Positions 1 to 12,992 of a stretch of DNA of 64,000 nucleotides are shown here, piece by piece. A program made the translations under genes and the position numbers. The notes beneath the pieces were generated by a model. The model was not told where the DNA came from and searched no databases. It worked only from the letters and a program-made list of their open reading frames with translations. Positions within the stretch are counted from its first letter, which is position 1. Each line of letters begins with the position of its first letter. The stretch comes from Lepisosteus oculatus (taxonomy: Eukaryota > Chordata > Actinopteri > Semionotiformes > Lepisosteidae), in assembly GCF_040954835.1 (NCBI RefSeq), contig NC_090704.1, positions 38,134,979 to 38,198,978 on the forward strand, in the 5' to 3' direction.

Positions 1-608
1 GGATTTAAAAAAGGGCCTTTGACAAGCTGCGGGAGATCTAGGTAATTCATGAACACAAATTAAAAGTTGGGTAATGTGTATAAAACAGAACAGAGAAGTT
101 TGGTCTTAGGTAGCATGATTAAAAAGATCTCTGTTAGAATCACTGCTCCGCCAAAGTTTTTGGAATGGTCTTCATTTTGGTATATTTTTTGCTGTAAAAA
201 AACACAATTCAAAAATAATAAATACTATTTGGTACTGGTCTGACAGTGGTAAATTAAATTAATTTTCTTCAGTTCTAAAACATTACTTTGCAGGTTCCAA
301 AACTTCACATTGTAAATATCCGGGTGGTACAGGAATTTAAGAAGCAACTCATGAAAAGGATTTACATATTTATGCAGTGACTTGTCTCTAATCTGTTTAG
401 GGATTTGTGGGAAAGAGAATAAGTATACAGTATGAACGTTGTGAAAAGTGTAGAACTGAAATAAAGGGAAGTATAAGGACATACAGTATAAGTTCAAGTG
501 GGTAGCTGCGTCAGCATTTGTAGGCTGCAAAGAAATATGTTGTGTCAGTAAGACCTTGTTTACAATATTGTGGTTATTTTTAGTCACCCTTTTGGGAGGA
601 GAACATTA
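1..608. other. Intergenic, no feature seen
   Basis: AT-rich sequence upstream of the first SINE. A 120-codon open frame on the minus strand (225-587) has no recognisable domain and a composition expected of AT-rich noncoding DNA. No exon, RNA gene or repeat can be supported here. Confidence 0.5.
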
Positions 609-1113
609 AAGCCAGCAGCCATATCACCCTGCAACTCACAACTGGCAACCCACTGAAGCTAAGCAGGTGTGAGCCTGGATGGGAGACCTCCTGGGAAAGA
701 CTAAGGTTGCTGCTGGAAGAGGTGTTAGTGGGGCCAGCAGGGGGTGCTCACCCTGCGGTCCATGTGGGTCCTAATGCCCCAGTATAGCGACGGGGACACT
801 ATACTGTAAACGTCCTTCGGCTGTTTACAATCCTGTATATACAATCCTGGCCAAATTTCCCATTGGCCCTTATCAATCATGGCCTCGTAATAATCCCCAT
901 CTATGAATTGGCTTCATTACTCTGCTCTCTTCCCCACTGATAGCTGATGTGTGGCTGCTGTCATAGTGTGGCAGCACTATGGCTGCTGTCGCATCATCCA
1001 GGTGGATGCTGCACGTTGGTGGTGGTGGAGGTGATCCCCATTACCTGTAAAGCGCATTGAGTGGAGTGTCCTGAAAAGCGCTATATAAGTGTAAGCAATT
1101 ACTATTATTATTA
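609..1113 (+). mobile_element. 5S-rRNA-derived SINE (SINE3-like), copy 1
   Basis: The head matches 5S rRNA in order: gccatatcaccctg, then gaagctaagcagg, then gatgggagacctcctggga, covering the 5S internal promoter region (A box, intermediate element, C box). A unique body follows. The tail reads 'gtaaagcgcattgagtg...aaaagcgctatataagtg' and ends in ATT repeats, which is the typical LINE-like 3' tail of SINE3/DeuSINE families. The copy aligns with the inverted one at 18590-19026 but lacks part of the middle (the segment around 'gaccgaggtcctgactctctgtgg' of copy 2). Old and internally deleted. Confidence 0.85.
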
Positions 1114-4100
1114 CTTCCTACAAAGGATTATCCCTGGTCTCAAAGGAATAAAGGATCTGTTTTAAAAGGATCTGTTTTTTTCTTCTGTTTTAAACAAATA
1201 GAATTATGATGGGATTTCACGCAAGTCTTCAAAACAGGAAAAAGTATTGATCTCAGCCTGCTGGATTACTTTGGGGTAAAAAATGACACAGATAAAGGTA
1301 TAGGAGTCTAAATGAAAATGAGGTCCTTTTGGGACAGAAAATAGGAGTAACATCTTTAGTTTAAGAGTTATCGTTTTCTGAAGCATAATACCCATTGTTA
1401 AAGATGGGATCAGTCAAAAACATATTTCGATGCTTTAGAATATTAGGCTCCTCATAAACCAACAAGTATGGTGAGCTAAATAGTATCCTTATTCTATTTT
1501 ACAACAAATAACAACACCCAATAATTAAGTATATTGAAAATGTTCATTGAGTGTTTTAATTATAGTAAATTTGGCTTAACTTGCTTGGCCAAGGGCCAAC
1601 CTCCTAGCCAAAGGATGAGGAGTTTGGGACCCCCATGCCGAGTGAGGAGTGACCAAGGGGCAGCTGCACAGCAGGAGATGGGATTCAGGAGGGATGCATG
1701 ATATTAATGCAAAGGAGAAAAGTGGCTCATCTGTAGTAGTTTTGTTTTCACTTGAGGAAATGACATCAGTAATGATTACAATTAAGTTCAGATGAGGCCT
1801 ATTATTTTGTCCTATACTACAAAGGCAGTCTATATGAAATTGTTTCTTTATATGCAGCAATTGACATTCTCTGCTTGGATTTTATTATATTGCTGTATCA
1901 TATTTATGCCAGTAGATGTCGGTATACACAAGCAATACATAAGCAATATAAAAGATCTATCCTTAAAAAAAATAGTAGCTATTTAATAATTATTATCAGT
2001 TCATCGGCTCATTGGCACATGATTTTGTCGATGCCGAATAGCTCTGCTGTTTCCTTGGACATCAGTGCAATGAAATTCGTTTGCATCTGGGCACTGTAAA
2101 CAGCTGTGCATCACCTATGGAGTTTTAAACAAAAGGACAGGAGGAAGTCAAACCCTGATTTCACGCAGTCACGCTTACTCACGTAGAAATATCACACTTC
2201 TTGCTAACTTGCATTTTTGTTTAGTTTTCAAATCCCTCCCTCCACCCCATCTTCACTTTTCCAGCAGCTCCAAGACTCACTTCTTCATTAAAGGACGCAT
2301 ATCAATAGCCCTCTTCTCCGCATTAATTAAGATTTCACCAAACTATTTTAGTTCATATTAGTTCTCTAACCCTTGAAAAACTGTAGCTTTGGAGAATGCT
2401 GCGAGGTGTATCAGTTAACCATACCATGTGAATCTGTTTGTACACCCATAGGATTTCAAAAGCTGGATGTGACTAAGCGGTATGTTTCTGAAACGTGAGA
2501 CACCTTGTGTTATTTGCTTCTGTCACCTTTGCAGGGGTGACCTTTCCTGTTTACTTTCTCATTTTCTAAGCTGTCACCCTAGCTTTTGCGAAATAATCTT
2601 GCCTTTGTCACACTGGTTTTGTGTAACTATCACATCTACACCCATCTGTTTTAAATTTCATTGCAGTACGCCCCATAAACACTTTCAATAGCCAAAGGCC
2701 ATCCATATTTTCAGTACTCCCTGTGCCCTTATACAGTATGTGATGTCTTCCCTACCATCAGAGCTTGCCTGATTCTCTCCTGACAATTTTGCTGATTTGC
2801 AAACTTAAGCAAAATTACCCTTTTTCTTGCAGCTGTCTCACTGTGTGGGTTTTTTTATCACTGCTATGAAGTCTTCTCTATATTTCACAGCTGGACTTGC
2901 TCATCACATTATTTTTAATAAGTCATGGCTGTGTGACTAAAAAACAAGTGCATGATTTTTTTATTACATCTCGCACACTACATACAAAAGGGATATTTTA
3001 GTTGTAAAATTGAACAAATTCAATTTGATTCCATTTGACACGCAATAAAATAGCATTAACCTTTAATAAACAAAAAATGTAGACAGGTGATTAATTTTTC
3101 AATTCATAGACACAGCTATATGGCTGTTTTTTAACTGTACTAAATAATAAAAACAGTCTAAAGTTTGAATGACATTAGTTATGTAATTATGTGCTTTTTA
3201 TAATGTTAATATTTTATGTTACGCAAGGTTTATAATTGCCTTAGGCAGCAATTTGTAAATGTATTGCATTTTGTATGGGACAAAATGCTTTAGCACCTCT
3301 TATGCCATGAAATGTCCTGAAGGGGATTCTACAATTTTTTACATTTTTTCCAGGGAATGGCAATTAAATTAATATACTTTCCTGTACCTTTCACACACCA
3401 GAAGGTGTCAGTAATAACCAAAATCTTCAAACCTACAGACTCTTACCATACTATAATGTCTAACGACCTGTAATGTCTTTCAAATGACCAGTTGTACCAA
3501 TATGCTGAATTGTCGATTACATTATGGGAGGTTTTCTGTTCCATATTGTGTGAAGAGATGGTAATGGGAGGGGGGTGTTGATGAACAAAATTGTTCTATG
3601 TCAAAATCAAATTAATGTAAAAAAATAGAAGTTATTTTATAACCTATTGAAACTGAGGTTTTTCATTTTCTTCACTGCAATTTCTAAAAAGTGTCATTAC
3701 ATAATGGTATGTTCATGTTGTACACTTCTTTTCTTCATCATAATGGTTAAGGGGGAAAGGTGATGCATGCAATTTTACTGCATTACTGCTACTGTCCATG
3801 AGAAAACATTCACAGAGGTTTTTGATCTATTTAGTAGTTTAATAAAATCTGACAAATTAAAGACAAGAGCCAATCCTGAGCTGCTTGAATGACTAACAAT
3901 AAGACAGTTTCGCTACTCCTACACTGGGTTTCTGCCAAATATTGGAACATCTTATTTGTCTTGTATCAATTCAATTGGTTGTCTGGAAAAAGGTATAACA
4001 AAAAAAATGTAAAATTGTTTGCAATTAAATGGAAATTTCCTATCGAATGTAATTAAACGATTTTGTTTGATTTTGTTTACAACTATATAATGTTATTGAG

Positions 4101-4126
4101 ACATAATACAGGAGCTGTTCATGCAA
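1114..4126. other. Intergenic, no gene recognised
   Basis: About 3 kb of AT-rich DNA. The short open frames are not conserved-looking. At 1560-1720 there is a somewhat GC-richer patch with the palindrome CTTGGCCAAG that I cannot assign. Nothing else is supported. Confidence 0.5.
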
Positions 4127-4449
4127 CCCATCCATCTATTTTCTAATGCTTCTTGCAATACAGGGTCATGGGGATGCTGGAACCTATCCCTGAAATAAAC
4201 AGGCGCACGGCAGGATACACCCTGGATGGGACGCCAGTCCATCGCAAGGCACACACAAACCTGCACACACCCACTCCAGAGCCCAATTTCCTAGAAGCCA
4301 ATTAACCTACCACCATTTTTTGGACTATAAGAGGAAACTGAAGCACTCAGAGGAAACCCATGCAAACACAGGTAGAACATATACTGTAAAAACCAAAATT
4401 TATTCAGGTCCCAGCATTGCAAGGTACCAATGTTAACCACTGTTCGTAC
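4127..4449 (-). mobile_element. Dispersed SINE-like repeat, family A, minus copy
   Basis: Read on the minus strand this is the common fish repeat whose body contains 'ggttaattggcttct', 'gatggactggcgtcccatcc' and the 3' end 'agaaaatagatggatggg'. It aligns with the plus-strand copies at 29770, 39905 and 41391. It is near full length, but diverged, with small internal deletions. Confidence 0.8.
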
Positions 4450-7400
4450 TATTATTAATAACAATCCTTAAATTAAGTTTGAAGTTGTTTGCTACCATAT
4501 TGCAATATCTTAACACTGTTCATTGTTTTTTTTCTGTTGATTAAAAAATATAGCAATAATGTGTATATAGAGAAAGTTATTCTAAACTGAACTGGGCACA
4601 AATATAATCTGTCAAGGAAGTCAAAAGTTCTGACCATGTTATGTAATTTGAGATGAAACAATATAGCTTGTGAAATAGATAAAATGTGTTTTATTATCAA
4701 TTTAGTTGGCACTGCTTTCTCTGAAAGATAAAAGTGTATGGATCTTACTTGAAACATCGTTTAGAGTTTTGATATATCCTAATGACCAAGCAAATTGCTA
4801 TGTGGTCAGTGTAAAATACATCTACATTCCAGTTTCAATGGTCAAAGAAACAATGTCAAGGTAATAGAGGGTAAAACAGCTTTTCATAGCTGATCACTTC
4901 AACTTTGTATATGCAAAGCGGGATTATAACTCTGGTGGTTCTGTTATCAATCATTGTGAAACCTCCAAAGCTAATATTTTCATCCCCCTAATTTACAGCA
5001 GCTTGCTTGCTCTTGAAAACACCTGGGTGCTTAAATACTCACAGGAAACGTACACACACGTTTTTTAATGTAAACCTGAAATTTGTTTCTTGTACTGAAT
5101 ATAGAGTACATACAATATTTTTGCATACATAAGTGGTATGTTAATGTATGTGTGTCCAGACTCCCTTATATAGTAGATTTTATTATTGATTTCTGTATTT
5201 ACTGTGACTATTATATATTGTTCTTTTTACTGTATAACCTTTTGTATTTTGCTGGTCCATACCTTGTGCTACTGTGTGACTTTTCAATTATGAACATTAC
5301 ACTTTATTACCTCTTTGGTAATAAAGATGGATATTGACAGGTAAATTGCATGCATGTAATAATCAGGAGAGTTAAATAAAAAAATACACAGCTCACTTTG
5401 CAGTCTTTGGAGAAACTGAATAAAATCCTATGGAAGTCTGCCATGGTAGATTTGTAGATTTTATGTGCTTTTATAATTTACTTTGCTTTGCCATGGTTTC
5501 ATATGACTCACTGCTCTTTCCTATGCTTTACCAAGCTTTAACTCTGCTTTTACCATCACACCAGGACTAAAGGGTTCACCTTCAGATGTGATAAGTAGTC
5601 CTAAACAGGTGGGAGAGTTTACAGTAACTAGTGAATGTGTTCAGGGACTGAGGGGCACTCCAGCTGCATCTTTCAAGATGGTCATATAATCTGCAGCACA
5701 ACAACCAAATGGATGCTGGGAGGAGGAGACACGGACTGAAGAGGGGTGTTATTGCTATTGACAAATGACTTGAGAAGCCCATTTGAGTTTGCAAATGCTT
5801 GACACTGACTTGATCATTAGCTGAAGAGGCAAGAGGCTTTAGAGAGGAAGTGTGCAAAATAGCAGGGGCACTGTTATTCTACAGACTATGAAATGTGATC
5901 CCTAAGGCAGCACATGGGATTCTCTCAAGGCAGAACAAGGAACTTATTATCTGACAGATGAAGGAATAACTGCAACAGTTCTGGAACACAAGCACAGGAA
6001 GTTTCAACAAAACAATACATGTAAGTGTCAGATATTATATAATCCAGTTATAGGATCAAATGAATTCATGTAGTGTAGAATTCTTTATATCGGGAATGAC
6101 TGTAGAAAACTAATGTTATTGTTCTTACTATTCATTTGTTAATCTATGTCACATATCCTGGTACCATTTGTTAAAAAAACTTTTTAATCGCGGTATGGAT
6201 ACTTTAATCTAATTTGTTGGAAATATGTAAATGCCTCAAAACTGAAAACAGTCAAATTCAGCGATAATGTCTTAAATAATTTTTGATAATTTCTTAAATA
6301 AGGTGATCCTGGTCTCCAGAGTTACAAAGGCTTTATCAATAACATATAGTCTTCTTGCATACTCTCTTTTGTTAAGTAATATCATCCTTCACAAGGCGTG
6401 GTCTTAAAACCTAAATTCTAGAACTGCTGATCACAGATTTAGTTCCCTTTTTCTCCTGCTTAAAGCTCCTGCATAACATTAGAAAAAATGTCAGGCCCAT
6501 GTTGTGTACACCCTACAAAGGATTAATATCAGAAACAAAACAACACTTTTTATTCTGTTCTGATAGATTTCTAGCAGCCAATGCTTCTTAGATACAGTAG
6601 TAGTGTGAGTTGATATACAATCCAAACCCTCATTTAAAAGACAGTAGATTTTGTTTCAATTAACATATGTAGTGATTTAAAGATTGCTTCTTTCAAAATA
6701 TTTCGATATTTCTTCTTTGTATTATGCAAAAGTTTCAAATATTGCATATTTTATATAGAAACTAAATTATAAATACTTAAAATAACAGCTCTAAGTTGAA
6801 GGACACAAAAATAAAGGATGTTTTCTCAATTTTCTGTATTTCAATTGATGCAGCAACAAAACAACAGGACTAATTTGTTTCAGGATTATATTGTTGGAAT
6901 GGAGGTTATTTTTATGGGCTTGGTTACAATACACAGGTATGAGTGGATGGATTAACTTAATGAATTGAGTCAAAGTCCCTCATACACCCAGAAAAATAAA
7001 TAAACAAATCTGCATGAGACAGGAATGTAGAATGTAAGAAGCAAATGGGTTCTTATTGTTCATTGATACTATATTGCCTTTAAACTTTCGATTTTTATGC
7101 TAAAACTCTTTATAAAGATGTTTATATATTAATTATTATTTTATCTAAATGTTTAAGTTAAGCAAAAAAAAACTAACCAAGAACTATAATTTCTATTGTA
7201 AACAGTATCCATGCATAGGGTGGAGCTCTAAAATATTTTACTACTACAAAAAGAAATAAACATACAGTACCCTAATAAATATCACTTGAGAAAGGTTTAA
7301 GACATAGAGCCTGTTCCTTCTAAATATTTAGCAGTTACAGGTCACCAATAATATAAGAGTGCATTTATATGTTCATGGAAAAATGTACTTTTTGTTCCTG

Positions 7401-8426
7401 CCACAAAATAAGTTATTTTTTCTAGAAAAAAAATGTTTTAATTGGCCTCCCCAGCCAGGTCTGTAGGAAAACCTCAGGCTTTTATCATCTTTGTACCACA
7501 AAGGCAAATCAATGAATTCCCAAAACAGATAGTAAGTCACTCTGGGCTTGGTCTGGACTAGGATGTGAAGATCAGCTCCTCTGCAACTACTTACACCCGA
7601 GTGGGAGGAGTATACTGTAGGTCCTCTATGTCATTAAGCACAGCACAATGCCTTTGGACCAGCTTTCATTAGTCAACATTTTCCTTCTCTCCTGCATCAC
7701 TGCTTGTCTCTTTGTTATCTGATTGGAATAATAATAGTCTGTGCAGCATATAGTCAATCAGTTCCTGAAAATATTGCATGATCTTTCCTTATAAAACATA
7801 ACTGAAATATGCAATCATTCAGAGAAAATGTCTACATCACGTCTACATCTTTAAGATTAAATTCATTATTAAATCTTTCAGTATTAGCTATAAAGAACCA
7901 TTTGCAGTAAATGTAGAGTGCTGTAGAGAAATATTTTAATATTTCATGGGCTGTTCAAATATTTATTCTTTCCCACCACTATTACTGTACGTCTGTGTGA
8001 TATCTCTGGTGTGACCTGTGTAAAAAGGGTTATCTTTTTCTAAAATGTGCTTTTATATTTTATTCAGAAGCACTGTGGCTAATGCCAGCTGTCAGAGCTG
8101 GTGGCCAGTGAATATACAGTAATGTATATACAAACAAAATGATTGCACACTTATAATGTGAAAAATCTGAAAAACTTCCCAGAACAATTTAATCTATTTA
8201 ATAGATAACAATACGAAATGACTATCAAAGTCACTGACTATCAGTTCTCAATTATACCTTCTAATTTCATCTATCGTAGCATCTGTTGTTTATTATTGTA
8301 AACTAACAACTTGGCCAAGCCAGGACATGAATCAGCCTTATCATGGAAGAAAGCCTCCTCTTACATATCACCATGTTTAACTGCAGAATGTTGTTAATCT
8401 GGCTGACTGCTGTATTGTTCTTGCAG
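4450..8426. other. Region upstream of PIRT; 5' UTR exon probably here but not located
   Basis: The PIRT coding exon starts at a splice acceptor, so at least one noncoding 5' exon and a promoter should lie upstream, possibly in this stretch. No candidate stands out. A GC-richer patch at 7440-7640 is the best place to look. The rest is AT-rich and featureless. Confidence 0.35.
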
Positions 8427-8463
8427 GAGAATTATCTGCATTGTGAAAAGGGAACGCCAGGCT

Positions 8464-8862
8464 ATGGAGATGAGCACAGAAAGTGTTGCCTTGGGGCAGA
8501 GGTCCCGTTCAGAATCTAATGATTTGCTGACCTTCCAGACAGAGAGCACAATATTCAGCCTGTCAAGGAGTGAATCCCTCTGGACCAATGAGTCCCGCAG
8601 TGCCTGGGAAACCTATCAAAAACCCATCATTGTTATGTCCGCAGGCGGGGCCATTTTATTATCTGGAATTATCCTGAGTTCCATGTATTTTGCAGACAAA
8701 TACAGAAATGCCACAGAATTCCTCGGACCAGCTTTCCTGTCCATTGGGCTTATGATTCTGGTTTTTGGACTGGTGTGGGTTCCCATTATTAGGGAGAAGA
8801 GAAAACAATCATCAGTAAAAAGGCTTTTCAGTTATTATAAACCTCCATTCTTCCACTTATGA
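8464..8862 (+). CDS. pirt: PIRT, phosphoinositide-interacting regulator of TRP channels
   Basis: A 132-residue two-pass membrane protein. In mammals PIRT binds PI(4,5)P2 and enhances TRPV1 and TRPM8 gating in sensory neurons. The sequence shows a Ser-rich cytosolic N-terminus (residues 1-50) ending in the family block SRSESLWT...SAWETYQKPI. TM1 is at about 55-76 (VMSAGGAILLSGII), followed by a short loop with an N-glycosylation sequon NAT (82-84), TM2 at about 86-109 (GLMILVFGLVWVPII), and a basic tail REKRKQSSVKR (110-120), the expected lipid-binding segment. Length is close to the mammalian protein (about 137). The exon opens after a splice acceptor (ttcttgcag, ending 8426); ATG 8464 is the first in frame after the acceptor and a second follows at 8470. 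The entire coding region is in one exon, as in mammals. Assignment is by remembered similarity. Confidence 0.9.
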   Translation: MEMSTESVALGQRSRSESNDLLTFQTESTIFSLSRSESLWTNESRSAWETYQKPIIVMSAGGAILLSGIILSSMYFADKYRNATEFLGPAFLSIGLMILVFGLVWVPIIREKRKQSSVKRLFSYYKPPFFHL

Positions 8863-10561
8863 GATGTCTGTTATGCTTACCTTGCATTTGGGTGTGGAAG
8901 GTTATGTTTCATAGATATTCGAATGGAGATTTCTCAAACCTGGGAAGAAGGATTAGGCAATCTCTTGAAAGCTGAGCATGAAATAAGAAGCTACAGACAA
9001 CAAACCCATTCCATTCCAAGAGCTACAAAAAAGAGTTATGCTTATAATATTTAGGACCTAAAATAGTTATGAATCCATTACTTTTAAAACTAACCCTCCA
9101 CCTTCCCACAACATAGAAAGCTGAAAATAGCAACTGCATAAATAAGAACCATACTGATGAGCTTGTCTTTTAAAATACTACAGTATTCTTTAAAGAAACC
9201 ATTTCAGTCTCAAGTACTGGTACTTTTCTGGAGGACAAATCTACTGCAAATGGTGGTGCGTTAATCCAGAATTTCAAAGCTGCAATTGCAGTGTTCAAAA
9301 GACTTGTGTACAGATTGAAATGTCAGTATGTAGTACATTCACAGGAAGAACACAGCTATGAAGATCAATATTTCATCCTGTGTTGCTAAAAAATATCGAG
9401 ACGTAAGCACTTAATTGATTAATGGATTAAATGAAATGCGACTGACAATGGCTTCACAGGGATATGATGTTGTGTGCTCAGCATTTACTTGTCATCCAAA
9501 TGTTGCATCTCCATCTTGACTACTTTTTCCTTATCACAAAAGGTGAAACCAAAGTTTGATATCAATGGCATTTTTAAAATCATTATTTAAAAACAGTACA
9601 CTGCTGCTCAACTTTCGCTGTGCTGCTTAAGATTCTTTCTTAATGTTACAAATCAGTGACATTGTAGATTAGGACAGAAAACAGTAAAAATGTATTTTGT
9701 TTCTAGGATGAAACTGGGCAGAAATACTTAGGATGTAAGATGGAAATAACTGCACAAGATTGTTTTTGTACCTTTATCTCACGTTATTGTTATTGAGTGT
9801 CTGTGTATTACCCTAAATCCACATGGTTGGACAGGAAACTTTAAGTTTAGTTTTCAAGACATTATATTAGTTCAAAAGGTATTGCCTCTTTGGAAGTACA
9901 CAAATATCTGAAGTTTAAATTCTAATTTGTAAATTAAAATCTGTAGGTTTAATGTATTAAACCTCTATTTGGCAAGGTGTTTTGTATGTTTTCCACTTTA
10001 CGATGATTCAGCAGATTGTGTTTTTTCATTGAAATACATCAGTCTTTTGTTATCTAATCTTTCCATGAGTGTAATATACTTCCTGTTCCTGAATTATAAC
10101 TGTACTGCTCTGTGAAAAGTAGAGTTATAGAAGTATGCCTGTTGTTACCGGCCTAATTCTCAAGTTTCAACCAACTGAATCAAATCAGGCTCCTGCAGAA
10201 ATAGCTCATGGATTGCTTTTAATGCAGTTTGTGCTGGACTCCAGTTGATATGAGAAGGAGAATCACACAAAAAAAAACGTTCCTGTTCTCTGAGCACATT
10301 TCCGTAATCCTTCTTTTGTGAAGGATTAGTTATTCCCCTACCCTCACATATCAGCCTATTAATAAAGTGCAAAATGTCCAAATGCTCCACTCAAAGATTT
10401 TGCTGTTACAGTATCTAAGAATAAGGCATGGAGTATTATAAAGAACTGAGAAAAAACACAGTAGTTGTACTATGCATACTTTTCAGAAAACTGTTACTCT
10501 AATCACCTTTCACTACAAAGAGTCAGAGTGTGTCTAAAGAACAATGAAAGTTTCATTCAAT
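8863..10561 (+). other. PIRT 3' UTR and downstream sequence
   Basis: No coding signal continues after the TGA. The 3' UTR probably occupies the first part of this stretch; its end is not clear because several weak poly(A)-like hexamers occur. A 76-codon minus-strand open frame at 10160-10390 has unusually balanced composition for this region and is discussed as a finding, not as a gene. Confidence 0.4.
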
Positions 10562-10664
10562 GCTTTCACACCTGAAACCAAGCTCACACCTGAAGAAGGC
10601 TCAACAGCTGAAACATTCTCTTTTTTAGTTTGAAATAAAACCTTTACTTGTTCATTTGCAGCCA
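10562..10664 (+). repeat. Dispersed repeat, family C, copy 1
   Basis: Contains 'cacctgaagaaggctcaaca', 'gctgaaac' and 'gaaataaaacctttacttgt'. It lines up along its length with 33466-33548. The core 'cctgaagaaggc...gccgaaacg' is a familiar dispersed motif in fish and amphibian genomes; I cannot name the parent element. The AATAAA at 10634 belongs to this repeat. Confidence 0.5.
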
Positions 10665-11899
10665 ACTCAAGCTGGCACAGCTCTCCAGTTGAAAGTATGT
10701 ATAATATTATCCACATTCTATCTGGAATTACAAATGGACATTATCTGAATTGTTTGGTCATGTTCCATAACACCAATGAAGATTTATAATGATTAATATT
10801 TTCGAATGAGTCTACATTTTTGGATCAATGTGACATAGTGTGGAATTTTATATTACAGTAAGTGGGGATTAGTTGATTTTCCAGAAATTTCTAAGATGTG
10901 CTCCAGAAGAAAAATATCATGAGTTCTATCATGGGTGTTTTGGGACAAAACTGTAGGACAGATTTAATTCGTAGCAATGTAGAAATAGAAACTACAAAAC
11001 CTTACTGGAAATCCTCGTTTGATCTTCTAAATGTGATTCTTATTGTTTACGTTTTACAGTGACAGATTACATTCCAAATGGGCATGAATCAACTTGAAAC
11101 AAATGGGCATTAATCAATATACACATCAACTTTGTAAGCATTTACAAAGGATTAAAATTAAAACATCAGGTTTGTGGAACTTGTTTGTACCATTGGTAGA
11201 GAAGGTGAAATGAAAAAATAGATTACCTTGTTCATTCCATGTTTATCTAAATTGGTGTTTACAAACCAGTGCTGAGAGCTTTTATTCAATATAATCATCA
11301 TGAAAATTAATAGACATTTCTAACTTTTATTTTTGCAATTACACACAACTCCTACCTTGTTTGTCTGTTTCATACATTAAATCATTTGGGGTGATTCTTT
11401 TAACATGGCATTTACAATTACTTGGTAATTCTAACAACATATGGTATGTGTCAAAATGTGATGCAAATAAACACATTGTGTAAAAGATGGAGCAACCATT
11501 GATTGTTATGGTCAATTTATTTAAATAAGAAATAACTAGATTAGGTATGTTTTGTGAAGGAAATTATAATATGAAGCTGCAGTGTCCTAGGACATCAAAT
11601 GGAATCAAATTGCATCCTGTCGTTTTTGTCTTCTTCACAACATGTGTGACTCTGCAATGGGAAAGGAGTTCTCTGATGAAAGAAAAATGAGTGGGTTTTC
11701 ACCAGGTGCTCCAGTTTTCTACCATATCACAATAACATACAAGTTGAACATACAATCCAAAAATTGGATTGACTACTTCAAATTGTCCACTGCCATGTTA
11801 ATTCCCAATATGACCAATACTTGCTATGGGACTGAAGAGAAATCAAGCCATTGGAGCTCGATCGGCTGAATGAACCTTCATTTGTGGCCTGGATAGCAA
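10665..11899. other. Intergenic
   Basis: AT-rich, no supported gene. A poly(A)-like AATAAA lies at 11466-11471 and could be a distal PIRT end, but nothing links it to that transcript. Confidence 0.4.
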
Positions 11900-12000
11900 G
11901 GGAGCATAGCAGTGAACACTGCTGCTTCACAGTTCTGGGGTTGGGACCTCCGCAGTCTGTGTGGAGATAGAAAGTTCTCTCCATGTTTGAGTGGCACTTC
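11900..12000 (+). mobile_element. Family A repeat, short 5' fragment
   Basis: The block 'actgctgcttcacagttctg' followed by 'gtgtggag...ttctctccatgtt' matches the head of the family A copies at 29770 and 39905. It is truncated at both ends. Confidence 0.55.
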
Positions 12001-12873
12001 AAATCAAAACATGCCATTTGAATTTGACCTCTTTTAAAAACAATTTGATATTACTCACATTCAGAATATGTTTAGAGTACATTTAGTGAAAAGTTTTTGT
12101 TGCCTGAAAGAAAAAAAAAGGACATGAGAAAATAAAGGGGACATAGATAATTGAAAAGGACTAAAAAAGGCCAGACAACAAGTATGGCTGGTGTCCTATT
12201 TTATTTGATCTCCAATGTCCTTTACTAAGGAGTTTAAAATCATGAATACAACTATGTATAGTGAAATGTATACCAAAGCGGTTTGTTGAATTTGTTAAAA
12301 CTGTGAAGGTTTATCAGAATATTGGTGGATAAAAAGAATGGACACAGGAAACAAATTATATGAACAAGTGGTCAGACTTGAACATCTCAGATATTGCTTG
12401 GAAATGCCATCCTCCAGAGAGAGAATGCTGAAAATATATCCTAACAGTTTTCGGCACACACCAAGTGAATCACAAGAAATGAACGGCAACAAGGGCAATT
12501 CATTAAGTCACACTATGTATTGTAAAAGCTCTAGCACTAAAAGACATTTAAGAAATATATAGAGATTTGTCTGTATGCATATATACTGTGTAAAATAATG
12601 TATTATTATTATTATTATTAATATTAATAGTATTATACCTTGCAACAAAATTGTTCCACGTTTTACAAATGAACAATCATTACACTCAAAAACTGTAACA
12701 TAATATGCACAATCTAATTTCATACAGGAGTTTGTACCAACAGACTGTGATCAGAAAACTGGGTATTTTCCACTTTACTACTACTTTCTTATTCAGAAGG
12801 AAATACAGGTGTTTTGACGTTATTACCTGAAGCAAGTGTCCAAGGATAGGCTGTTTAATATTGTAATTTACAT
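12001..12873. other. Intergenic and TMEM238 upstream region
   Basis: AT-rich. A short (ATT)n tract lies at about 12601-12622. No TATA box could be tied to TMEM238 with confidence. Confidence 0.4.
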
Positions 12874-12881
12874 TGACGTCA
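12874..12881. promoter_or_regulatory. CRE palindrome TGACGTCA upstream of TMEM238
   Basis: A full 8 bp cAMP-response-element consensus about 112 bp before the TMEM238 start codon (coordinates good to one base). A CREB/ATF site at this distance is typical of a proximal promoter or 5' UTR; use is inferred from position only. Confidence 0.4.
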
Positions 12882-12992
12882 GTGGAAGGTGGTTCTTGGG
12901 ACAGGTATGATCTCCAGGTAAACGTAAAAGAATGCACTGAACAAGGCAAACTCCTCTTTTCAGCCGTTATCTCAAATTCTTTACTTGACAGA

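Noticed and set aside
609..740. Functional 5S rRNA gene
   Set aside because: The 5S part is diverged and lacks sections, and continues into a SINE body and tail.
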